Below, piece by piece: positions 35,001 through 47,000 of a stretch of 64,000 nucleotides of DNA. The DNA lies in NCBI RefSeq assembly GCF_028389875.1, contig NC_084677.1, forward strand, positions 9,218,017-9,282,016, given 5' to 3'. The position numbers were made by a program, and so were the translations under genes. This DNA is from Rhea pennata (lineage: Eukaryota > Chordata > Aves > Rheiformes > Rheidae). Under the pieces are notes generated by a model, which saw only the letters and a program-made list of their open reading frames with translations, had not been told where the DNA came from and did no database searches. The number at the start of each line of letters is the position of its first letter. Positions within the stretch are counted from its first letter, which is position 1.

Positions 35001-38000
35001 TATAGGTTCATTTCACTGGAAATATTCAGAATTTTTTTTTCCTCCCACTTTATCATTGCTGCAAAATACAGACTGCATATGCAGCCCGAAAGTATTTTTT
35101 CCAGATAAATGTTTTTAATTAAAAGGTACAGTCTACTACAGCTACTGAGGTTATTCACAGTTCGGATTTCATCTGTCTACACTTTATAGCTGTGTCAGGC
35201 ATGTCAATTAATAAAGCAATACCAACACTGTTTAACAGTTTAGCATTACTAGCTTGCATGTATTTGACTGGTGTCAAAGCATGCTTTTTTCACTTTAACC
35301 AACTTCAGATTTCTACCTCCTCATTGTGTTAGTGCTGTTCACATTGCTATTGTTTATGCCTTGAAGAAAAATAAATGAATTTTCAAAAACATCATGGCAG
35401 CTCTGCTTTTCTTTAAACCGAAATTTTTTGAAACCCAGGCTCAGTTTTCATTCTTCATAATGCCCCTTTTCATACTCTTGTTCAAGAGGCAGACACATTA
35501 TCTTCAATCTTAGAAAACATAAATAACAGTGTAAGCTATAAAAATCTATTATGTTCATAGAAAGGCAAGGAAGAGGAGATAACAAAAGGAATCTGCTCAG
35601 CAGGAACACTAATCAGACAAGAACGAGCACACACATACAGATGGAACAGGAGTGCTGCAGAGACACCTTGCTTGGCGGATACCTGCCTTCAGCAGGCAGA
35701 GTAGCACTGGCAAAAGTCTGAAAGAAGCTCCACTGCTAACAATGACCTTCCAGGCAGACCCATCACTGGTCCCAAACAATTAACAAGAGAGTTGCTAGTA
35801 TAAAATACCTTTTTTTTTTTTTTAATATATATATATTTTATTTTTTTTTAATCTAAGCTTCCAACAGGCAATATGAAGCTGGACAGGTTTTACTTGCAGC
35901 TGAAACCCCAACTATTTCACTTTACCTGATTGCAGAGAGCTTGGCCCAAGCCCATTCTAGCTGCAGAACTAATGTATATAACAGGCTGCTTAGTATACAG
36001 CACATTAAATCCTTCTACTGTATAGTCTTCATAGCGTGTGTGAATAACAAGTCGACAAATTTTTAAGAGACCTTCACGATCATCTTCATGATAATAAGCT
36101 GACCCATTTTCATACCTGCAAGGAAAACTGAGTAAGTAATGACAAGCAAAAACAATATCCAGTTTAGTTTTTAAAACATCACTGACCATCTAAGCAGCTT
36201 ACAAGAGTGCAAAGGAGAAAGATAACAAAAAAAATCTTTCATTTTCCTACGATAAAAGAAAACTTTCTTGAGACAGACTAACAATGAGGGAAGCCCAGTA
36301 TATATTTTCATTTCAACTCATAGATGAAGTAAGAAAAATCACACACTTGGGGCCTTAAAAATTTATTTTAAAGAGTTCAAAGCCTTCGCTCAGTAAGAGC
36401 AGGAAAAAAATAATTCAAAAGACAAACTCAGTGTTTCACTTGGGTTTAAAAGCATATGTTAATTCTAGTTTACTAATTTTAGAGGAGATGCAACATGACA
36501 TTCTTCAATTGTAAGTTAGGAAAAATGGAATTAAATAAAATATGACAAAGATGGGCAGAGACTTTCAAACCTTGTTGTGAAGTCACAAATAAAAGGTATA
36601 ACACTCAAAAATACTGATGTCTTTTCTATTTTAGTAAGTTTGAAAATAAGACTACAATTCACTAAAATTTATTGAGTACACTGCAAAGCAACTGTCTAGA
36701 AGTTTTAAACACCTGAGTTGCATAAATATAGTTTTCCTCAGAAATACTTTTACTGATTTTATACTCTTTTTGCCTTTGAGTCGATTTATTGGGCACACTT
36801 CCTTGGGACTTTTGGGGTAGTTTCTACTTTCTGGGGTTTTTGGTTGGTTGGTTGAGTTTTTTTAAACTCTGAACATCAAACTCAGATCAGCACATTAACA
36901 TTTGCAATCAAGAAACATGAACAATATAACCAAAGAAGAGAAAAGGTACAATTGTTCTCTATAGATACGATCTATCAACTATTGTAAGCACAGAAAAGGA
37001 AATAGCAACAGTAAGGGTTGGAGATGTGTTGATTTATTAAGCACCTTGCAAGCTAGACTTTTCTTTTGGCACTTCTGCACACGTAAACCAGTAGTCTTGA
37101 CAATTTAAGAGCAGAGTCTATCCACAAATTTAGATAAAGGCCCTGAAGCATCTTAGATTATCACCAACTATCCAGCACACAAATACTGCTCAGCACTCCA
37201 GGGTTAACTCCAGAATGACGCACGTGCAGACATTTACCTCACCATCATACAACAGTTCTGTTATCTATCATGGTCACAGAGAAATCCCTCTAGCGAGGCT
37301 CACAGGCACAGAAAACATCAAATAGGATGAAGCAGCCCACAGCATAGTGCTGGTACAGTGCCGTGGTCTATGCACCACAAAGACCTGGGGACCACGATTC
37401 AATACGTATCCATTGTTAATCCCAAAAAAAAAAAAAAAAAAAAGGGAAAAAAAAAACCACAACACCATTGGATATTAGAACTAGATTCAAAACAGAAATA
37501 TTTCCTTTTATTTGCTACACCACTTGGAGCACACTTTCTGTACATATTTCTCTCTCAAAACAGCTGGATTATCTGCAGCTTCTCAGAAATTTCATAGTCA
37601 CACAGAGTTTCAAAATACTTAAGTCAAAGACTGATAATCATTGAATTTATAAAATAGATGGAGATAAAGGACGTTGAAAAGCTCATCTTCATATTACCTG
37701 TAATCCTAACGATTACATTTAGGTTAAGTTTCGTTATTTTTTTTTACTGTTTCATCTTACCCTGTACTTAAAAACATCCTCTCCCCTAGCCCACTCCCCC
37801 AAAAAAAGAAACCCTAAAAGCCTTCACCAAAACAAAACCCAAACTCTCACCATCAGTAGCACTGGCAAGATTTTTTGAAAAAATATGGCACTGAGAGGGA
37901 GAAAGCACTTTTGCTTTGAGAAGAAAAAAGAAATTCTAATCAGTAATATTGCCCTGCCCCTAATACCCACCCACCTACCAACAAGGTCACAAGATCTCCA

Positions 38001-41000
38001 ATCTTCTCCTGTGGGACAGCTTAAGATATCCAGGTTGAATTATAAAACAGGCATTTATGAGAAATTTCACTCTACTAAAAAATTCAATAGTGTTACCTAC
38101 TACATATGAAAAACTGAACTAGACCCCAGAAGAGCTCATGAAAAGATAACTGAAGAGGTCTTTTAAAAATATAAAGTATCACAAAACTCAGCAACATAAC
38201 ATATGGCTCAAGAAACAAAAATTTAATTCAATGGTCAACAATCTGCCTGCAGCTGTACTTCAGCCCTTAATTCCACCATATATTTCTTATAAAATGATTT
38301 TTACAACAAATATATTACTAACAAATTCCTATCTTTCAACAATTTCTTTTTTAATATATAGTGCATCATATTTAAGGCCTTTCAAAGAATATTTGTAAGT
38401 GAATGGCAAAATAGTTTATTTTCTGGATATCCTCATATCAGATGCACATATTTTGTTAACAGTTACCACTACCCAATGATACGTAAGTTATTCACAATGA
38501 CCCACCTGAAGAGCCTGCAAAGCCAGAGAGTAGTATCAGAAAGGATCCTTGTTGTAAGTTTTCTCAGTCTTTCCCTGTCCAGTACTGATATATAAGCAGC
38601 CAAGCTATGTCCCAGTAGAGCCATGTGACCCTGTTCTCCAACATTTTGCAGTCTGCAAGTCAGAACATTGTATCAGAGTAACTGTCAACTGAACACAGGT
38701 CATGAATGTTACAGGATTTTAGGCTAGCCTATTTTTACTGTAGACTGGCAGAACTTGCCAACAAGCAACTTTAAATATTTAACAGAATGAAGTACAGCAC
38801 ACTACAGAGACCCTCCTGCCATTTTGTATTAACATACTAAAATCCTAGGGGAGACAAAGGCACCTGCACTTGATTTGGCCAAGCTACTTATGATAATCCT
38901 TCAGCTTCTTTTTACCTATTCTAGGGAAATCATAATGGGAGCTGAAGGCTTCCTCTCATCAGTCAGTATGAGTTAGAACTAAGCACCTTATCCACACTGG
39001 ACTTCAATTTGCATTAACATATACCTTGTTTTCCTCCTGCAGACAAAACCTAGGAAACTATTACTATCAAGCTTTCAAGCCTTCATTAATCTTTTTTTTT
39101 TTGTTTTGTTTTTGAATCTCCATTTTTTTTCAAATGTTAATACTCCATGAACTACTGAAGATTAGTTAGTATTGTTTCAATTTTATGGAAAAAAGTGGAA
39201 GCCAACTTTTTCCTTTTTCTTAATCTAGAGAGAGGTAGGTTTTTTTTTTTCAATTGGTCTTCAAAGTTTTATGAATATTTCACAAAATTCAACCTAAGAC
39301 AGACTTCAGAAAGTAGAAAATAAAATCTGAGTTGTCACATCAGAACTAATTCCCTTGTACAATTCAATTTAGTAACTGTACTAACTTGATGAAATGTCAC
39401 AATTTTAAGAAAATTAAATCTAATGCATTATTCTAGTTTACTAAATAAAGTAATTAAGTTGCCTTAAAGTAGTGGTTGTACACTATATCTACATTTTAAA
39501 ATGCTTAAATTTATAAATTCTATAATAATCACAAATAGTAACAAAACGGTGTACCTTCCACATACAACAACTCAAAGTGGCTTTACCTGTAGGCCTGTGA
39601 AGACTCTTCCTCCTCCTCTCCATGCATTAGGTTCTGAACTAACTGAAGTATGCTCACCATATCCTGGCCACTGGCAACCAGGGGCAAGGAAACAAGACCA
39701 TATCAAAACAAGAGGTAAGTACCAGCATCTAACAACCAGGCCACTTAAAACACTGCACAGTAAGACATGAAGGCAACACTAGGCTCTATTTTACCAAACA
39801 GAGTACAGCAACAAAAAAAATATTCTTAGTTCCCTGAAAAACAAAGTCATAAGGCAATGTTCCTGTATCAATCAATTCAAAATTCTTAATAATTAGAGTA
39901 GCACACTTAATAAAGTATGAACTTGGGCTTCCTCCCCCCCCCAAAAAAAAAAAAAATCACTGAAATCCAAGGATTTGGACTGAAGAGCTTGACTTTACAA
40001 CAATTAACTGTTTATTACTATACAGCAAAATAAGATATCTGCTAATCATCCAAGTTTCTCACAGGCTCCAGTTTCAGCTTAAATTCAGCATATCTCTAAA
40101 ACAATTATCTACAAAGATCAGTTTCTAGGAAATACAAGCTATTGTACAATACAGTTCAGACTTCTAAAATTATGCACTCCAACACAATAAAAAATGGAAA
40201 GGACTTAAAACTCTTCAAGTTATATTTTTCCAACTAGAATTTACACTAGTGCAAGAACTAATACACTTAAAGTTCAGTTTATGTATATAAGGCTGTCAAA
40301 TAGATCACAAATTTTCTTAAGTGTTAGCTTGGACTTATGCAGGAACTGCTTGCAGAGCAGAATCTATGACAAATTTACAGACTACAGAAAAAGCACTATC
40401 TAAAATCATTGTAGCCTACCTGCCTTGGAGTGGTCCAGGAATATCTTTCCGTGTATATCTCTTTTCATTTTCTTCCTCTTTTCTAAATGACAGATGCAAG
40501 AACAAACTACCATATCCAGTTTGTATTATATATGTAGTTGACTTTGATTCACAGAAATACATACTAACATGTTTTGCAACCTACGACTTCACTTAAAATA
40601 GTTTTGATGAATAAACTAAATAAAATAAACATAAGAAATTGGCTCAGATGGAAATAGAAAGGGTTTAAAAGCTTTGTAACTCTTTTTAACTCTTAAAGAG
40701 AAAATGTCAAACTTAGTGAATGGTCTCATACATGAGGGAAAAGCTACTTGTATTGTAATAAGAGGAGATTGGACATCTGAAAAAAAGTCGCTGGATTCAT
40801 TCTGAATACTACAGAGCATGCACAGAAATATATACATTTATTTTAAAAACCCCATCATTTGCTTAACAGTGGTGATTTGTATAGGTGTAAACTTCAAATT
40901 ACAATACGTTCTTAAGCTACTAAGAAAAAGAGTTCCATCTGCTTAATGACAATGACATTAGTAATAGTCTCCAGCACAGCACAGTTATTGCTTTTGTGGT

Positions 41001-44000
41001 TGTTATTCTTTACACATACCTTTGATTGTCTTCTAGCATCTTCATTGCTTCATTCAGATTCTTTCCCATCTCTGCTAGAGTAGGGTCGACCATCTTTCAG
41101 AAAAAGAAAAAAAAATCAGAAAAGACTGATAAACCATCCATCTCACTAGTGTGCCCATATCCTTGATAAAAATTAATGCAAGAGGCAGATGCTTTTCAAT
41201 TATTCAAGGCATATTCTTTTAAAATAGTATCCTGAACTCAGAATACACAAAATGAAAACATGTAACAGAGTACAGAAAACATAGCGGTACCCCCAATGCA
41301 ATTGCATTTCTTTCAGTGGAAAAAACTCATTTAATAAGTTATCCTTTCATTTCACCTGAGAACTCGTATTTCCATACTAAACACTACTATCTTCTGAGCT
41401 ATCACTTTGAGGCCAGGCTACTCCCTGACACTTTCCGCTCTCTTACGATACATCAAAAAAACAAAAACTCTAGCCTCCCTGCCATGGTAGTAACTGGAAA
41501 AAGACACAAGAGGAACAAAGCCTGATCACCGGATAAGCAGAACATTATTCCTACTCGTTACCTTCTAGAAAAGTTGCTGTCTGGGAAGCTAAACATTAAA
41601 ATTTTGGACTAAGGCTGGTCTTCAAGCATTCTGATGCAAGTTCATAGGAAAATAATTACAAAAAGTGAAAGTTTGTGTTTTCAGATTGTCAGCTCGACTA
41701 AAAGGCATTCAAACATATTCAAGTATAATTTCTAGCAGAGTTGAAAAGAAAAGCCAGTATTTCTTAACTGGGGAAAGCAAGATGTTGTTAAGGCTGCTCT
41801 AGCCAAAGTAGAGGTAAAATGGCAGTTTTGTAAGACAGAGCAGAGACATGATCACAAGTGTCATTCAGGTTTACCTATTGAACTTAGACAACAACACTTT
41901 TCAAAACAGGTGTGAAATCATCTCAGCTAAACGATCTTACAAACTTATTTCAAGTACCTTTAAATCAATTTGTAATCTAAATTTGAGAAATGCCCTTTTA
42001 ACAAGACAAAAGGGAAAAAACAGCCTGCAGCTGGCTTAAAGATGACAGACATCCAACAGTTGCAGCCCTCTAGCTACAAACAGGTTAAAAACCCAGGATT
42101 CATTGCTGAAACCAGGTAACAACACATACTTGTTAAGGAGCCTGTGCAGATGAAAAGAACTTTAAAAATCATTGAACGTAGCTCCTATGAACAAGCTGAC
42201 AAACTCAAAGACCAGCAAGTAGTTCATATAAAACAAAAGCAATTTTGGGGAAAACACGTCAATTAAGAACTTTAAACCAAACAGCCTGGTCCCTAAACCA
42301 AAGCATCTAGTAGTTGACCCTTTAGGTTCTTGTTAAGTTTCAGGGTTTATATGTTTTTAAAAACCAAGTCTCAAACAGGTTCAAGTGCATTCAAACTTAC
42401 ACAAGCCATGCTGTATAGATACAGTCGCTTGCTTGCCAAGGCAGCTAGTTGAGAAACAGTATTGCCCGAAGTCTGCACGTTTGCCACCAGTGGCAGTCAC
42501 AGGGCATGCGTGCAACACAGGCAGGTACATTTGCTCATGCAGAAGTAGGCACAAAAGTAAATTTAACTGCAAAAGGAGTGTGATTAATTTACATGAGGAT
42601 TTTACACTATTTTCATCTGTAGGACTGATTGGGGGGGAGGGGAAAAATCAGTTGAGGGTTACCATATATTCAAAGACTATTTTTTAACTAAAATATTTAG
42701 AGAATTATCTCATGTTATAGCAAGTGGTAGGTGGCTGGAAGAATCAGTAGCCAGGCATGGTCATACTGGATCACACCAAACTGATAGCTCTGCATTCTGT
42801 TGCTTTAGAAATGGCCAGTAACAAATGTTTAGCAAAGAAAGTGCAAGTATTCAATAATATTTTCCCACAATAACTCTCAGCACCTAGCAATCTACAGTTT
42901 TCAAATATTCTAAGTGACAGATCTGTGTTCAATAGCTTTTACTGTTTTTAAATCCATAATGTTGTCTTTTTTTTTTTAACCCATTTATACTGTTGGCTTC
43001 TACAAAACTCTGCGGCTATGAGGTTCACAACTTAAGTATGTACTTTTTGAAAAATAATACAAGTATGTGAAGTTCAAAATCTCATCATGGAGTTTAAAAA
43101 ACAAACACACAAGTATTTGATAGTCAGAATACAATATATTTAACAAAAAAAAAAGTATGATCATTGATAATATTTCCATATTCAGAGGTTTCTCTAGGAT
43201 TGCACCATATCGAAGAAACTTTGAAAGCTTACTTAAAGTCTCCCAAAAGCAAAAATGATTTTTAAAGGGAGGACTAGATCTAATTTACTGATTATAACAG
43301 CTTCTGTTGTGAGATGGTAACTGCCTTCTAGCCATTTATCATATTTTGTTATTTGCTTAAATCTTTCTCAGCACTGGATGCAAAAGATTCAAACATCTGC
43401 TCCAGATGATGCTATAAGAAATAGAGACATTACAAAAAAAGTATCTGAGCTACTTATATTTGTTACTAACACATAATTCACCTGCTGGAGTCACATCAGA
43501 TACAACAGCTTGCATATGCTTCTCTCGCAACTCACCCCATCTCACTTTCTAATGTAGCCATTAGGAAACTGTAGCCTACTTTCTAGCCATGCATGAATCC
43601 CTTCTGCTAATAAGCAGACAGAATAAGGATGTAACATACAATTTAAAAGTGATTTTTCTACCACAGAATATTACTCTAAGTTTCATAGAGTGCTATGAAA
43701 TTCAGCAAGCCTTTGAATTCTGATATAGGTTTAACTTAAGGGAAATAAGGGAAAATAAATCCCTTTTTTTTTTCCACCCAAGTGCTAATTGGATACACAG
43801 CAACTTATTTTCTCCCTTGAATCATAAGAAGCCAAAAATCCCTACTACTGCTGTATGCTGAATTTGATGTATACTTTTCCTCCCCAGCTCACATAAGCAA
43901 GGGTGTGGAGGTGGAAAGCAGATCAGCTAGTGTGAGCTGGCACTCACTTCATAGACATTATTAGCTCTAATATTTTTTGACTCCCAATACCAGCAGTAGT

Positions 44001-47000
44001 TCCAATCTCTATCAAATATTAACAAATAGAGCCAGACATCTGACTTAGAAACCACTGCAAAGGTCTCCTAGCTTATGTAGAAGCAGCAAAAATATAGAAA
44101 GAGAAGAAAGGAGGAGTGAGGGAAAAAGATAAATAATGCTTTATTCTTTTATCATAAATGTTATATTAGGAAGTAAAAGGAATAAAACAGAAGGACAGAA
44201 ATGAGTGGAAAAAATACCGTAAATTTGAAGAATCAATCAACTCTAAGTTTGTGTCTCTGCATATTAATATAAAAGCCAGAAATAAATTTGTTAACATTTC
44301 TCCTTTGCTAGAAAGAACCTTAGAACTGCAAACTGGGAAACAGCTACAAGAACTGGGACACTATTTGCAGAATCACCTCAGAAACTGAATTGCCTACATA
44401 AACCTTAGCTTCTGCACTCATTCCTTCCTCTGGAATCAAAGGAGTCAATCTGATTACAGGTAGGTTTCTGATCCTTTGACTGGTTGAGTTACAAGACATA
44501 GCGGCCTTTCAAGAGCTAAGGAGGCAACAGCACCACTTCTTTCCATTCAGCATCCTGCCACCTCTTGCCCCCTTCAGTACTTCAAAAAAACTGATCTAGT
44601 TTACACTGATTTTTTTTTATCATGCTACCTTCAAAATGTACTAACCCAGCTCAATAAGGTTGGCTTGCAGTAAGTCTAATTTATGTTTACTTCTGAATTT
44701 TGTACTGAATTCTTTATTATTTTTAAAGCACTTTGAACTGTAAACTATTTCTTGTTTAAAGGCAATACGTCTGACCACTGAGTCACTTGGTAAAATCGGA
44801 AGGATGGGGGGTCATCTCTAGTTGCGGTAACACTGAAGGTTAATTATAAACTTAGAAATGAAAATATTATTGCATATACCGATGCTTTTTAATCTTAATT
44901 TTGCATTCTCAGTGGGCTGTACCACAGATGTAAGAAAGAAACAATTAAGTCTACTGTCAGTCTGCAAAAGTAAACTATTGCATGTGCAGAGACTCACAGG
45001 TGTAGCTAATTAAACATTTAATTAAAAATATATCTCATTTTTACATTATGCTATTACATTTGCTTAGAAAAAAAACCAAAAACTGTTCTCAGCAGTAAAT
45101 TAGTCTCTAACCATAATCAGTTTATTCTTCAGCCAAAAGAATATTATGTTTGTTCACTAGGCTAAGAAAAATTAGAGATAGCAACAACAAAAAGCAACAG
45201 CTTCATGATTACTAACCTGAAATGAAAAAAGTATCAAATACCTTTAAGCAAAAGCCTTACGGTAATATGCTCTCTTTATCCTTACCACTTCCCTGAAATG
45301 CAGCAGAATTGGAACACAGGTCTGCTGTGGTAAGTCTTTTGTAAAGTAACCAAGATTTAGGGTAACTAATACAGTTACAAGAGACAAGAGTCCGAGGCTG
45401 GTTTGAACAACAGCAACAAAAACCACCACCACCCCCCCCCCCAAAAAAAAAAGAACTTTTTGATATTTAGGAACATTGTTCCATAGTGTTGTGGAGTCAG
45501 CAAGAAGTTTCAAAGAAAGAATTTGACATGTTTTACCAGCAAAGATCAAAGTCAATTTGAAACTTAAAATGTTAAAATCCTTCAGAAGATTTGTCACTTA
45601 TGTCAAAATACAAATGGAGGTACAGGCAAACAAATCACAGACCCATTCCCCAAACTCGTTCAGAAATTAACACAGGCTTCCAGAAGAACTTGAAGTTTAG
45701 ACAAAAAGGATTTCTGGATCTCATTTAAAGTTCATCCTAACTCTCATCCTATGCCACTTCTGACACACAATATTCATACATTGAAACAAAGGAGATCATT
45801 TGTCTGATAAAACAAAGAAAATCTATACGATTAAACTACCAGAATGGTGGTGTGCGCACTCGTGTATCATATTCTACAGGTTTCACTTGTAACCCTATCA
45901 CACAGTATTTTCAACTCCCCAAAGGCTTTTCATTTAGTAATAATAATAATAAATCTACTTTTTAGAATTTGCACAAAAGTAATGACGGTGTTTTTTGATA
46001 TTACCATGTATTATAGCTCATCAGATGATTCTACCAAACTGCCTTCTTAGTTAAGAAAAAATAATACACAATTTTGACAAATGTTAATACAAGTTAAAAA
46101 GTACTTATCCCAGATGTCCCAGTAAGTCATATGTGTAAATAAATAAAAAGGAGAGAATACACTGTTCAAATAAAAGACAGTTTCAGATATATTATGATAA
46201 TGCTTACATTGGCACAATATAAATGGATGTGCATTCTTTAAGAGCAAATGCGTTCCATCTGGGATGAATTTCAGATTTAAGGAGAAGACTTCTAACATAC
46301 CAAACAAAGTACAGATTTTACTGATACACAACAATCCTTAACCACTTCAAGAGAGCACTAACTGTTGTGGCAAGGCGACAATAATTAATCATAATATTAT
46401 ATAGAAGACAACTTTCATCTTGCAAGGGAAAGAAAAAGCCTTGTTAAACAAGAGAGGAAGTAATATAAACAATAATCCTTCATATGTATCTAGCTATTTG
46501 CATATAGAAAAAAATTGGACATCTAAGTCCAATAGGCCCTCACCATTACAGACTACTGCTCACATCAGAATACAAACAGCCAAAACAAACTTTTACTCAA
46601 TTAAGACTTTTAAGCATTCAAGCCTTAAATGGTGCTTTTATAACTTTTTAGGGTGACCTAGTCAATCAAAGTTTACAAAGATTTTTCCACGCTACACAGC
46701 AAACATTTTGAGAAAACATTTGTAATAACGTGTATTCTTTAAATATCTTTGCATATTTTACCATTATTAAGTGGCCTAAGACAGAAAACATGTCATAGTC
46801 TAAACTAGTATATTAAGTCTCACTTAACTAATTTAAACTTTTTAGAGCAAGTAGCAGTCACTAATGTTTGTTAGCACTAGTAAAAACCTTAATCTTTTAA
46901 AGCCTACTAAATACTCTTTAACATATTTTTTTCATGGGGATTTTACTACATCGAATTGTTCTGCTACCCAGTCATTAATCACATCAGAAAGACACTTTCT

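Larger units (their letters stand above)
17069..40419 (-). other. PDXDC1 introns 3-22
   Basis: The largest gaps between exons are 32926-35925, 36116-38505, 28735-30027, 23881-25016, 25937-27398, 19742-21804 and 40483-41019 (intron 2, just outside this span). They hold homopolymer tracts, a CR1 tail at 17605-17667, an AAAT microsatellite at 34403-34427 and T/TA tracts at about 35810-35850. I found no nested gene, tRNA or snoRNA. Confidence 0.75.
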
